A DNA stretch of 64,000 nt from positions 992,001 to 1,056,000 of the forward strand of contig NZ_JACCBJ010000001.1 of NCBI RefSeq assembly GCF_013408745.1, in the 5' to 3' direction. Numbering within the stretch: position 1 is the first letter of the stretch; the number at the start of each line of letters is the position of its first letter. Positions 44,597 to 52,110 of this stretch are shown here, piece by piece. This stretch comes from Leifsonia soli. GTDB lineage: Bacteria; Actinomycetota; Actinomycetes; Actinomycetales; Microbacteriaceae. The notes under the pieces were generated by a model that ran no database searches, was not told the origin of the DNA, and worked only from the letters and a program-made list of their open reading frames with translations. The position numbers and the translations under genes are program-made.

Positions 44597-45873
44597 GACG
44601 CGGCCGCCGTCGGCGCGGTGCGCTGGGAGGAGACGGGGATGCGCGCCTCGACGAGAAGCCCTCCGCCCTCGGCCGGTCGCACGTCGAACCGGCCGCCGAG
44701 CAGCTCGGCGCGCTCGCGCATCCCGACCATGCCCCGGCCGCCGCGACCGACGCCGGCCGCCGCGAACTCGGCGGAGGTACGGCCGTCCCCGCTCGCGGTC
44801 GGCAGCCCGCGGCCGTCGTCGCGGATGGTCAGCACATACCAGCCGCCGGTCTCGGTGAGGCTGATCGCGACGTTCGCCGCCTGCGCGTGCCGGCCGACGT
44901 TCGTGAGCGACTCCTGCACGATCCGGTACAACGCGAGCTGCGTGGCCGCGGACGGCGTCGAGGTCAGGTCGGTGCTGTACGCGACCTGCAGGCCGGCCTT
45001 GCGGTAGGTCTTCACCAGCTCGGGGATGCGGGCGAGGTCGGGCTCGGGCGACCGGGCGGCCTGCTCTTCGGTGCCGCGGAGGAAGCCGAGGACGCCGCGC
45101 ACCTCCTCGAGGGCCTGGCTGCTGGTCGTCTTGATCGCCTCCAGGCTCTCCCTGGCCTTCTCCGGCCGCGCGTCGAACAGGTGGAGGCCGACCCCGGCCT
45201 GGACGCTGATCTGCGAGAGGGAATGAGCCAGCACGTCGTGCAGTTCGCGGGCGATGCGGAGTCGCTCGGCCTCTGCGGCGGCCTCGCGTCGCGAGGCGAT
45301 CTGGCGCGCCACCTCGCGGTAGCGCTCCCGCCGGTTGCGCAGCGCCTCACCGACGCCCAGGAGCAGGCACAGGATGAGCGTGATGATGAGGGGCCGCAGC
45401 ATCGCGGCCGGATCCCCGCGCAGCAGGTACGCGGCAACCGGGCCGACGATCGCGAAGCCCGCCAGCGTCCACCAGGCCCAGACCCGCGCGCCGCGCACGA
45501 CGGCGGTCACGACGGCGAAGGCGAGCGGGACGGCCGAGAACGGCGGTCCGGTCGTCACAGCGATCGCGGGGGCGCAGAGCACGGCGATCGCGACGACGGT
45601 GGGCCCGGGATGACGGCGCGCGGCGAGCAGCACGAAGGAGGCGGCGAAGGCGAGAACCGAGAACGCGAGGGTCAGCGGGTCGTGCGAGGCGTCGTGGGCC
45701 GCGATGGCGATGCCGGGCAGCTGGAGAAGCGCGGCGACGACGACGGCGAACCAGCGGGCGCCGCGCGGGCGTCCGCGCTCCGTCCAGGGCGTGCGCTCCC
45801 AGCCGGGCGGCTCGGGGGGGGTGTCGCCGAAGCGCGCGCTCGCGCCCGGATCCGGGGGCGCGTTCCAGGGCAT
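44593..45873 (-). CDS. Two-component sensor histidine kinase (second pair)
   Basis: A 426-residue HisKA_3 kinase. The N-terminal 40 residues are Pro/Arg-rich, then five or six hydrophobic helices run to about residue 165. The phospho-accepting His212 lies in LRIARELHDVLAHSLSQ, and the HATPase domain has YRIVQESLTNVGRH and GRGMVGMRERAELLGG. The absence of a large sensor loop is typical of intramembrane-sensing kinases of Gram-positives. ATG 45873 has GAGGAG directly upstream and a TAGCAT hexamer 6 bases away. It is co-transcribed with the response regulator. Confidence 0.93.
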   Translation of the reverse strand: MPWNAPPDPGASARFGDTPPEPPGWERTPWTERGRPRGARWFAVVVAALLQLPGIAIAAHDASHDPLTLAFSVLAFAASFVLLAARRHPGPTVVAIAVLCAPAIAVTTGPPFSAVPLAFAVVTAVVRGARVWAWWTLAGFAIVGPVAAYLLRGDPAAMLRPLIITLILCLLLGVGEALRNRRERYREVARQIASRREAAAEAERLRIARELHDVLAHSLSQISVQAGVGLHLFDARPEKARESLEAIKTTSSQALEEVRGVLGFLRGTEEQAARSPEPDLARIPELVKTYRKAGLQVAYSTDLTSTPSAATQLALYRIVQESLTNVGRHAQAANVAISLTETGGWYVLTIRDDGRGLPTASGDGRTSAEFAAAGVGRGGRGMVGMRERAELLGGRFDVRPAEGGGLLVEARIPVSSQRTAPTAAAS

Positions 45874-45879
45874 CTCCTC

Positions 45880-45885
45880 ATGCTA
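45880..45885 (-). promoter_or_regulatory. -10 hexamer TAGCAT upstream of the kinase/regulator pair
   Basis: On the reverse strand TAGCAT is followed by GAGGAG and then ATG 45873. The 6-base gap fits a leaderless start, though the same bases resemble a Shine-Dalgarno. Confidence 0.45.
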
Positions 45886-45967
45886 GCCAGGGCACCCCGG
45901 TGCAGCGTCCCCCGCCGGGAGTCTCGCGGCTACTCCGCGGGGAGTACGCGGGCGGCGCGGAGCCCGC

Positions 45968-46168
45968 TCACGGGTTGTGCTCGGCGTCGAACCCGCCGTC
46001 GTCGGGCTGCTGGTCGAACAGGTGGCCGAAGGTCGGGCCGCCGAACGCCGTCAGCCCCGCCTCGCGCTCCAGCGACTCGCGGTTCTGCGCTTGATCGTTC
46101 TCGTAGTCGTCGACCGCGTCGTCCGGCCGCTCGTCGTCGCCTGCGTGGCGGCCGTCCTCGTGCATCAT
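45968..46168 (-). CDS. Small acidic hypothetical protein
   Basis: A 66-codon frame from ATG 46168 encodes a very acidic, Asp/Glu/Gln-rich peptide (MMHEDGRHAGDDERPDD at the start, TAFGGPTFGHLF near residue 45). I recognise no domain. It shows no convincing Shine-Dalgarno, and the frame continues upstream as Arg/Pro-rich sequence unlike a protein. Composition and codon third positions look coding only in this 3' part. It is a possible small stress or adaptor protein, or a chance frame. It is the only candidate gene in the interval 45874-46367, which otherwise holds no recognisable signal. Confidence 0.45.
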   Translation of the reverse strand: MMHEDGRHAGDDERPDDAVDDYENDQAQNRESLEREAGLTAFGGPTFGHLFDQQPDDGGFDAEHNP

Positions 46169-46367
46169 GCGGGCATCGTACGGCCGCGAACCGTCTCCGC
46201 GACAGAGTGCGTCTCTCGTCCTGGGGTCGCGGGATTCGTGCCGAATGGTGCTCCCGGGGGAGTAGGCCGGAACGCACCCGGGGGCGGATTCGGGCGAGGG
46301 GCGAGGCGGCGAGGCTGTGGGTGTCGGTCCGCGACAGGCGCGGATCACTCACGATTGGACACGCATC

Positions 46368-46679
46368 ATGCTCAGCTCACTGGCCACCGTCGTCGCCGCC
46401 GCACCGTGCGCCGTCGCCTACGGCCCGCCGTTCGTCGGCTGGTGGTGGATCTTCATCCCGATCTTCTGGATCCTCGTCTTCGTCCTCCTCTTCGGGTTCG
46501 CCGGCCGACGCTGGCGCCGCGCCGCCGCCGCACGCGGCGGATACGACGGCTGGGGCCCGAACGGAGGCGTCCGCTCCGCCGAGAAGACCCTCGCGCAGCG
46601 CTACGCCAACGGCGACATCGACGAGCAGGAGTACCGGGCGCGGCTGGAGGTGCTGCGCGCGAACCGCGACGGCGCCTGA
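46368..46679 (+). CDS. SHOCT-domain membrane protein
   Basis: A 103-residue protein. One strong helix (PFVGWWWIFIPIFWILVFVLLF, about residues 21-42) is followed by an Arg-rich stop-transfer region and a C-terminal SHOCT motif, AEKTLAQRYANGDIDEQEYRARL. SHOCT domains are short C-terminal helices that mediate oligomerisation; function is otherwise unknown. ATG 46368 is used because the upstream part of the frame has no homology-like features. It is followed 131 bases later by the histidine-kinase-like gene. Confidence 0.85.
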   Translation: MLSSLATVVAAAPCAVAYGPPFVGWWWIFIPIFWILVFVLLFGFAGRRWRRAAAARGGYDGWGPNGGVRSAEKTLAQRYANGDIDEQEYRARLEVLRANRDGA

Positions 46680-46810
46680 CCGAGACCCATCTCTCCCCAG
46701 ACGGGCCCGACGCGGAGTTCTCCACAGCCGCGTCGGAGCCCCGTCCGTCGTTGTGCGCGGCCCGGTAGTATCGACCGGGCCGCGCAGCCGCGCGGCGGAA
46801 AGGACGGGCG

Positions 46811-47686
46811 ATGGACCCCATGCTGCTCGCGGCCGTCGTGCTCGGCATCGCAGCGCTCGTCTTCCTCGGTCTCTGGCTGTGGGAGCGGCGCCGCCGGATC
46901 CGTCTGCGCGACACCCGCCAGGAGTCGGAGTGGGACCGCATCGACCGCGAGCTCGACCTCGCCGAGCAGGCCGGACGGTTCCGCATCATCGGCGACCTGG
47001 GGGATGTGGCGATCCAGTCCGTCTCCCGGCTCGTGACCCAGGCCGAGGGTGTCCGCTATTCGGCCGCGGCCGACCCCGCCGCGGCGGTCCGCTCCGCCGG
47101 GCTGCTCGAGACGTCCGCGCGCGACGCGCTGGCCGACCTGCGCCGCCTCCAGGCCGTCGCGCGCGAGGCGCAGGACGCCGCATCGCCCCAGCCCAGCCTC
47201 CACTCGGCGCGCGACCTGTTCCGCGTGATGCGGGACGCCGGGCTCGCCGTCACCTTCACGGAGAGCGGTGAGCGCTTCGAGCTGCGGCCGGGTGCTGAGC
47301 TCGCCGTCTTCCGCATCCTGCAGACCAGTCTCGAGAACGCCCTCAAGCACGGCGGAGCGGGGACGAACGCGGCGGTCGCGTTCGCCTGGACGCCGGAGGG
47401 TCTGGCCGTCAGCGTCGAGGACGACGGCATCCGCGCGGCTGCCCGCCGGCTCGGGCTCGACCGGGAGGGCGTCGACCAGGCGACCGCCTACACGATCGCC
47501 GACGACGTGCGCGCGCTCACCGAGCACTACGAGGGCGCCGGCATCATGGAGATGCGCGACCGTGCGGCGCTCTTCGGCGGGACGCTGAACGCGCAGACCG
47601 TCGCCGGTGTCGGGTTCACGCTGTCCGTCGTCTTCCCTGCGCTGCGCCACCACAACGGCATCCACGGGGTCGACCTGCGGCGCTGA
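46811..47686 (+). CDS. Histidine-kinase-like protein lacking the phospho-accepting His
   Basis: A 291-residue protein with one N-terminal helix (residues 3-23), a coiled segment, a HisKA_3-like helix pair and a HATPase domain. Aligned by eye with the kinase at 14202, the segment RIARDMHDVVAHS corresponds to RIIGDLGDVAIQS here, so the phospho-accepting His is Gly64. The HATPase part is better kept (FRILQTSLENALKHG, VEDDGI, GIMEMRDRAALFGGTL). It has no adjacent response regulator. It is probably an ATP-binding pseudokinase or an allosteric partner for another kinase; a true kinase using another His is less likely. GAAAGGAC precedes ATG 46811, and a TAGTAT hexamer lies at 46767-46772. Confidence 0.75.
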   Translation: MDPMLLAAVVLGIAALVFLGLWLWERRRRIRLRDTRQESEWDRIDRELDLAEQAGRFRIIGDLGDVAIQSVSRLVTQAEGVRYSAAADPAAAVRSAGLLETSARDALADLRRLQAVAREAQDAASPQPSLHSARDLFRVMRDAGLAVTFTESGERFELRPGAELAVFRILQTSLENALKHGGAGTNAAVAFAWTPEGLAVSVEDDGIRAAARRLGLDREGVDQATAYTIADDVRALTEHYEGAGIMEMRDRAALFGGTLNAQTVAGVGFTLSVVFPALRHHNGIHGVDLRR

Positions 47687-47698
47687 TCGCGTCCGGCG

Positions 47699-48265
47699 TC
47701 ACTCCTCCAGGTGGTCGCGCCCCGGCAGCCAGCTCAGTCCGGGAACGCCCCAGCTGTTCTTGCGCTGCGTCTTCAGCGCCGCTTTGCCGTAGGGATGCGT
47801 CAGCCGGTCCACGTAGAGCACGCCGTCGAGGTGGTCGTACTCGTGCTGGAAGATCCGGGCGAGCCAGCCATCGGCGTGCACCTCGTACTCGGCACCGTCC
47901 AGGTCGGTCGCCTGCAGGATCGCGCGCTCGGCCCTCCGCAGCGGGAAGCGCTCGCCCGGGAACGACAGGCACCCCTCCGACTCGGTGTCCTCATCCAGCT
48001 CGCCGACCGGCAGCGGGCTCAGCCACAGCGTCGGGTTGATCGCGACGCCGCGGTGCAGGACGTCGTCGTCGTCCGCCCACCCGTAGACGAACAGGCGGAG
48101 CGGCACACCGACCTGCGGTGCGGCGAGCCCGACGCCGGGGGCCTCGTCCATCGTCTCGAACATGTCCGCGACCAGGGTGCGCAGTTCGTCGTCGATCTCG
48201 GCGACGGGAAGGGCGGGGGAGTGGAGGATGGGGTCACCGGTGATTCGGATGGGGATGACGGCCAT
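47699..48265 (-). CDS. def: Peptide deformylase
   Basis: A 188-residue metallohydrolase that removes the N-formyl group from nascent proteins. All three motifs are present: GVGLAAPQVG (residues 44-53), EGCLSFPG (Cys99) and HEYDHLDG (His141, Glu142, His145). These are the metal ligands and catalytic Glu. A TAGTCT hexamer lies 6 bases before its ATG on the reverse strand. It converges with the histidine-kinase-like gene (12-base gap) and is divergent from the membrane protein at 48306, so the 40-base divergent gap holds two -10 hexamers. Confidence 0.95.
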   Translation of the reverse strand: MAVIPIRITGDPILHSPALPVAEIDDELRTLVADMFETMDEAPGVGLAAPQVGVPLRLFVYGWADDDDVLHRGVAINPTLWLSPLPVGELDEDTESEGCLSFPGERFPLRRAERAILQATDLDGAEYEVHADGWLARIFQHEYDHLDGVLYVDRLTHPYGKAALKTQRKNSWGVPGLSWLPGRDHLEE

Positions 48266-48271
48266 TCAGCA

Positions 48272-48277
48272 AGACTA
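48272..48277 (-). promoter_or_regulatory. -10 hexamer TAGTCT for def
   Basis: On the reverse strand TAGTCT lies 6 bases before ATG 48265. No Shine-Dalgarno is present in the gap, so def is probably leaderless. Confidence 0.5.
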
Positions 48278-48293
48278 TCCGGATCATTCCCGG

Positions 48294-48299
48294 TAGGGT
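48294..48299 (+). promoter_or_regulatory. -10 hexamer TAGGGT for the DMT-type gene
   Basis: TAGGGT lies 6 bases before GTG 48306, supporting that GTG over the in-frame ATG at 48321. Confidence 0.5.
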
Positions 48300-48305
48300 C
48301 GTGGG

Positions 48306-49271
48306 GTGGGAACGGAACTGATGGACGCGTTCGACCTGTCGTATCAGCCCAGCCAGCTCCTGGGCATCCCGGTCGCGCTCGTCGGTGCCTGCTTCCTCTC
48401 CGTTGGCGCGCAGCTGCAGCACCACGGCGTCGCGAAGGTCGAGTCGATCGCCGGCCACGCGGACGGCGGTCTCAGCGGCCGCCAGATGGGTCGCCTGCTC
48501 GCCCGCCCGTCGTGGGTGATCGGCACGCTGCTGCTCGGTCTCGCCATCGTCTTCCAGCTCGTCAGCCTGAAGCTGTCGCCGATCATCCTGGTGCAGCCGC
48601 TCGGCGTCGTCGGCCTCGTCATCACCAGCATCCTCAACGCCCGGGTGAGCGGGGTGAAGCTGAATCACCAATCCGTGATCGCCGTCACCCTCTGCGTCAG
48701 CGGGGTGGGGGCGTTCGTTCTGCTGGCCGCCGTGTTCGCGCGGGATCTGCCGGTCACCAGCCAGGCGCTGGTCGTCATCCTGGTCATCCTTGCGGTCGTG
48801 CTGATCGCGTTCGGCACGCTGTTCTGGTTCCTGCGCCACCGGTTCAAGGCGATCATCTACATCGTCGGCGCCGGCGTGCTCTACGGCTTCGTCGCCACCC
48901 TGGCGAAGGTCGCGATCGACCGCATCTCGAACCAGGAGTGGGACTGGCTCCTGGTCGCCTGCATCGTCGCTCTGCTGCTCGCGGCGGTGCTCGGCGCCTA
49001 CTTCGTGCAGAACGCCTACTCGTCGGGGCCGCCGGACCTCGTCATCGCCGGTCTCACCGTCATCGACCCGCTCGTGGCCGTCACCATCGGCATCCTCGTC
49101 CTGAACGAGGCGGCCGGTGCTCCGTGGTGGGCCATGGTCGGCTTCGCGCTGACGGGAGCCGTCGCCATCCTCGGCGTGTTCCAGCTCGCGAAGTACCACC
49201 CGCAGAGCGCGACGGACGCGCCGGTGGCCGACCGCATTGCGGACGTCGCAGAGCAAAGCCGCTTAGACTAG
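48306..49271 (+). CDS. DMT-superfamily (EamA-like) membrane protein
   Basis: A 321-residue protein with about nine or ten hydrophobic helices. Its features, such as VALVGACFLSVGAQLQHHGVA, QPLGVVGLVITSILNARV and GLTVIDPLVAVTIGILVLNEAA, place it in the EamA/NIPA-like part of the drug/metabolite transporter superfamily. The substrate is unknown. The start at GTG 48306 is supported by a -10 hexamer 6 bases upstream; ATG 48321 would lose five residues. It precedes a GT4 glycosyltransferase by 93 bases in the same direction. The 49272-49364 gap shows no terminator. Confidence 0.85.
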   Translation: MGTELMDAFDLSYQPSQLLGIPVALVGACFLSVGAQLQHHGVAKVESIAGHADGGLSGRQMGRLLARPSWVIGTLLLGLAIVFQLVSLKLSPIILVQPLGVVGLVITSILNARVSGVKLNHQSVIAVTLCVSGVGAFVLLAAVFARDLPVTSQALVVILVILAVVLIAFGTLFWFLRHRFKAIIYIVGAGVLYGFVATLAKVAIDRISNQEWDWLLVACIVALLLAAVLGAYFVQNAYSSGPPDLVIAGLTVIDPLVAVTIGILVLNEAAGAPWWAMVGFALTGAVAILGVFQLAKYHPQSATDAPVADRIADVAEQSRLD

Positions 49272-49364
49272 GGCGTTGAACGACCGGGCGCGACCATCTG
49301 CCCGGGCCGCGAACACCGTCGCCGGATTCGCCATCTGAAGCCCACGACCGAGGGAACGAACCAC

Positions 49365-50618
49365 GTGCCTGACTCGAGCGGACCGCATCCGACCCCTGCC
49401 GCCCCGGCCGAGAAGAAGCCGCTGACCATCGTGATGGGGTGCGACACCTTCGCCCCCGACGTGAACGGCGCCGCCCGTTTCGCCGAGCGCCTCGCCGCAG
49501 GCCTGGTGGAGCACGGCCACGACGTGCACGTCGTCGCCCCGGCCGCGAGCCGCAGGCACGGCACCTGGATCGAAGAGCACGAGGGCCAGAAGATGACGGC
49601 TCACCGTCTCCGCAGCTGGCGCTGGTACCCGCACGACTGGCTGCGCTTCGCTCTCCCGTGGATGAGCAAGGCCAACGCCCGCCGCATCCTCGACGAGGTG
49701 AAGCCGGATGTCGTCCACTTCCAGTCGCACATCGTCGTCGGGCGCGGGCTCGCTGCGGAGGCCGAGAAGCGCGGCATCCGCATCGTCGCGACCAACCACG
49801 TCATGGCCGACAACATCGTCGAGTTCACGCTGCTGCCGAAGTTCCTGCGCAAGACCTTCGTGAAGCTCGCGTGGGCGGACGCCCGCAAGAGCTTCGACCG
49901 CGCCGAGTCGGTGACGACGCCGACCCGCAAGGCGGCGGAGTTCCTGGAGGCGTCGACGGGTCTGCGCGGCGTGCACGCCGTGTCGTGCGGCATCGACGCC
50001 CACAACTACACGCCCGACTTCACGCCGCGCACGGGCAACCGGATCCTCTTCGTCGGCCGGGTCACCGGCGAGAAGCAGATCGATGTGCTGCTCAACGCGG
50101 TCAAGCTGCTGCCGGAGAACCTGGATGCGCGCCTGCAGATCGTCGGCGGCGGCGACCAGCTCAAGAACCTGCAATCCATGGCCGAGACCCTCGGCATCGC
50201 CGACCGCGTCGACTTCCTCGGCTATGTGAGCGACGAGGAGCTGCGGCAGGCGTATACGCGGGCCACCGTCTTCGCGATGCCGTCGATCGCCGAGCTCCAG
50301 TCGATCGCCACGATGGAGGCGATGGCCTCGGCCCTCCCCGTCGTCGCCGCCGACGCCATGGCCCTCCCGCACCTCGTGCACGAGGGGGAGAACGGGCACC
50401 TGTTCCGCCCGGGCGACGCACAGGATCTCGCGGACAAGCTGGAGAGCGTGCTCACCCTGCCGCAGGAGGAGCTCGATGTGCTCAAGCGCGCCTCCCTCCG
50501 CATCGTCGCCGCTCACGACATCCAGACCACGATCAGCACCTTCGAAAGCCTGTATCGTGGGGAGCCGGTGGCCGAGCCGGTGACGGATGCGGCCCCCAGC
50601 GTGCCCGCTCCCGAGTGA
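49365..50618 (+). CDS. Family 4 glycosyltransferase
   Basis: A 417-residue GT-B glycosyltransferase of family GT4. The N-terminal domain has DTFAPDVNGAARFAERLAAGL and VVHFQSHIVVGRGLA. The C-terminal nucleotide-sugar domain has RILFVGRVTGEKQIDVLL and the EX7E motif in the ELQSIATMEAMASALP segment, then VAADAMALPHLV. Members transfer mannose or glucose to lipids or glycans, for example in glycolipid or lipoglycan synthesis. GTG 49365 is the likely start, after a Thr/Pro-rich leader. It ends 19 bases before tRNA-Met. Confidence 0.9.
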   Translation: MPDSSGPHPTPAAPAEKKPLTIVMGCDTFAPDVNGAARFAERLAAGLVEHGHDVHVVAPAASRRHGTWIEEHEGQKMTAHRLRSWRWYPHDWLRFALPWMSKANARRILDEVKPDVVHFQSHIVVGRGLAAEAEKRGIRIVATNHVMADNIVEFTLLPKFLRKTFVKLAWADARKSFDRAESVTTPTRKAAEFLEASTGLRGVHAVSCGIDAHNYTPDFTPRTGNRILFVGRVTGEKQIDVLLNAVKLLPENLDARLQIVGGGDQLKNLQSMAETLGIADRVDFLGYVSDEELRQAYTRATVFAMPSIAELQSIATMEAMASALPVVAADAMALPHLVHEGENGHLFRPGDAQDLADKLESVLTLPQEELDVLKRASLRIVAAHDIQTTISTFESLYRGEPVAEPVTDAAPSVPAPE

Positions 50619-50637
50619 CCGGAGCCGGCGCACGATC

Positions 50638-50711
50638 GGGGCGGTAGCTCAGCTGGTCAGAGCAGGGAACTCATAATTCCTCGGTCACGGGTTCAAGTCC
50701 CGTCCGCCCTA
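50638..50711 (+). tRNA. tRNA-Met (CAT), elongator type
   Basis: The 74-base cloverleaf has acceptor GGGGCGG pairing with CCGCCCT (50704-50710, one G-T), discriminator A, D-arm GCTC...GAGC and T-arm with GTTCAAGTC. The anticodon loop is CTCATAA, so the anticodon is CAT. The anticodon stem does not have the three G-C pairs of initiator tRNA, so it is elongator Met; a lysidine-modified Ile tRNA is the alternative. CCA is not encoded. Confidence 0.93.
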
Positions 50712-50798
50712 CGTCCGCGAGGCCGTTGCATCGCCCGCAGGCACCCGAATGGTTCAATCCCCTAGCTATTCCGGGAGCCGGGGGTACCGTGACACGGC

Positions 50799-51359
50799 AT
50801 GAACACAACCGGATGGATCGTCCTCATCGTCGTCGTGGTGGTCGTGATCGTCGTGATCGCCATCGTCGCCGCCACGGTGGGCCGCAACCGCAAGCGCGAA
50901 GCCGATCGGCACAAGGCGGAGGAGATGCGGCAGTCGGCCGCCCAGACCGAGCTCGAAGCGCGCGAGCGCGAGGCGAAGGCCGCGCGGGCCGCCGCCGACG
51001 CGAAGCAGGCAGAGGTCGACGCCGAACGTCTGCGACGTGAGGCGGAGGAGCGGCAGAGTGCCGCAGCCGAGGCCCGCACCGAGTCGGAGGAGGCGCTGCG
51101 CCGCGCCGACCACGTCGACCCGGACGTGCGGACGGATCGCAACGGCAACCGTATCGACGACGGGTCGCGCGCCGACGCTGCGGCACCTCCTGCGGCCGCT
51201 CCGGCTCCCGCACCCGGGACCACCGCCGCTCCGGCAGCTCCGGCTCCGGAGGCGGCCCCGGTCCAGGACCCCAACGCCGCAGCCGACGACTCCCCGCGCC
51301 GGGCGGCGCGGCACGAGGCTCCCCGATTCGACGACGGCACCGGCGGCCCCGCCCGCTGA
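50799..51359 (+). CDS. Single-helix membrane protein with coiled coil
   Basis: A 186-residue protein. Residues 5-27 are a Val/Ile-rich helix (WIVLIVVVVVVIVVIAIVAA), followed by a Glu/Ala/Arg-rich coiled coil (about 30-105) and an Ala/Pro-rich disordered tail. No domain is recognised. The topology suggests a short N-terminus outside and the coiled coil in the cytosol. A TAGCTA hexamer (50763-50768) and a GGGAGCCGGGGG stretch lie upstream. The gap 51360-51455 shows nothing clear. Confidence 0.8.
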   Translation: MNTTGWIVLIVVVVVVIVVIAIVAATVGRNRKREADRHKAEEMRQSAAQTELEAREREAKAARAAADAKQAEVDAERLRREAEERQSAAAEARTESEEALRRADHVDPDVRTDRNGNRIDDGSRADAAAPPAAAPAPAPGTTAAPAAPAPEAAPVQDPNAAADDSPRRAARHEAPRFDDGTGGPAR

Positions 51360-51482
51360 TCCCGTCACCAGGCTGCGGGCCGTCGGAAGCGAGACCGGCG
51401 GCCCGCACTCCCATCCCGGCATGCGCCGACGAACGGTGCCGAGCGCGCTAGCATCGTGACGACCCGACGGGAGGGAGGCATC

Positions 51483-52076
51483 GTGCCCGCTCTCGTCGTC
51501 GTCCCGCATCGGTCGGTGGATGCCGCCCTCGTCACGAGCGTCGCCTCCCGGCTGTCAACGGGCGACCGCGACCGCCTCTCCTCGTTGCACGCCGACCTCG
51601 ACGGGCTGGCCGCGTTCGTGGCCGGCCGTTCCGCCCTTCAGCAGGCGCTGGACCAGGCGGGTGCCGATGGCGCCGCGATCGACGCGACGTGCCCGGACTG
51701 CGGGCTGTCGCACGGCCGTCCGATGGTTGCGGGGGCACCACGGCCGTGGTTCGTGTCGCTGTCGCACGCCGGCGGGCGCGCGTTCGCGGTCGCCTCCCGG
51801 CGTCCCGTCGGGATCGACGCCGAGACGCTCGACGAGCTGCGTCGCCGCGCCGACGCGATCGACGACCTCGCTCCGGGTGGTGGCGACCCCGGCCGCCGGT
51901 GGACGGCCGTCGAGGCCGTACTCAAGGCCGAGGGGAGCGGGCTGCGGCGCGATCCCGATGCGGTGCACGTCGCGCGCCTCTCCGCCCGGCTGGACGGCCG
52001 TCGCTACGCCCTGCGGACCGCGCAGGTGGACGACTGCCTGGTCACGGTGGCGACGGGTCGTCGGCGCGGCGCGTGA
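51483..52076 (+). CDS. 4'-phosphopantetheinyl transferase (Sfp type)
   Basis: A 197-residue protein with the Sfp-family core. WFVSLSHAGG is the region of the CoA-binding His, GIDAE the Mg-binding motif and WTAVEAVLKAEGSGL the W-(K/V)E-x-x-x-K motif. Such enzymes move phosphopantetheine from CoA onto the Ser of carrier domains. I chose GTG 51483 because GGGAGGGAGG precedes it by 4-5 bases and a TAGCAT at 51449 would start the RNA near 51460; GTG 51456 is an alternative. It ends 34 bases before the M1 peptidase stop and converges with the Pls-type synthetase locus, whose T domain (Ser574) is its likely target. Confidence 0.85.
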   Translation: MPALVVVPHRSVDAALVTSVASRLSTGDRDRLSSLHADLDGLAAFVAGRSALQQALDQAGADGAAIDATCPDCGLSHGRPMVAGAPRPWFVSLSHAGGRAFAVASRRPVGIDAETLDELRRRADAIDDLAPGGGDPGRRWTAVEAVLKAEGSGLRRDPDAVHVARLSARLDGRRYALRTAQVDDCLVTVATGRRRGA

Positions 52077-52110
52077 CCACCCGGAGCTCGGCCGCTCGGC
52101 ATCCCGCCGC

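Noticed and set aside
50638..50711. CAT tRNA considered as initiator tRNA
   Set aside because: The anticodon stem lacks the three consecutive G-C pairs, and the acceptor start pairs with the 3' end, unlike initiator tRNA.
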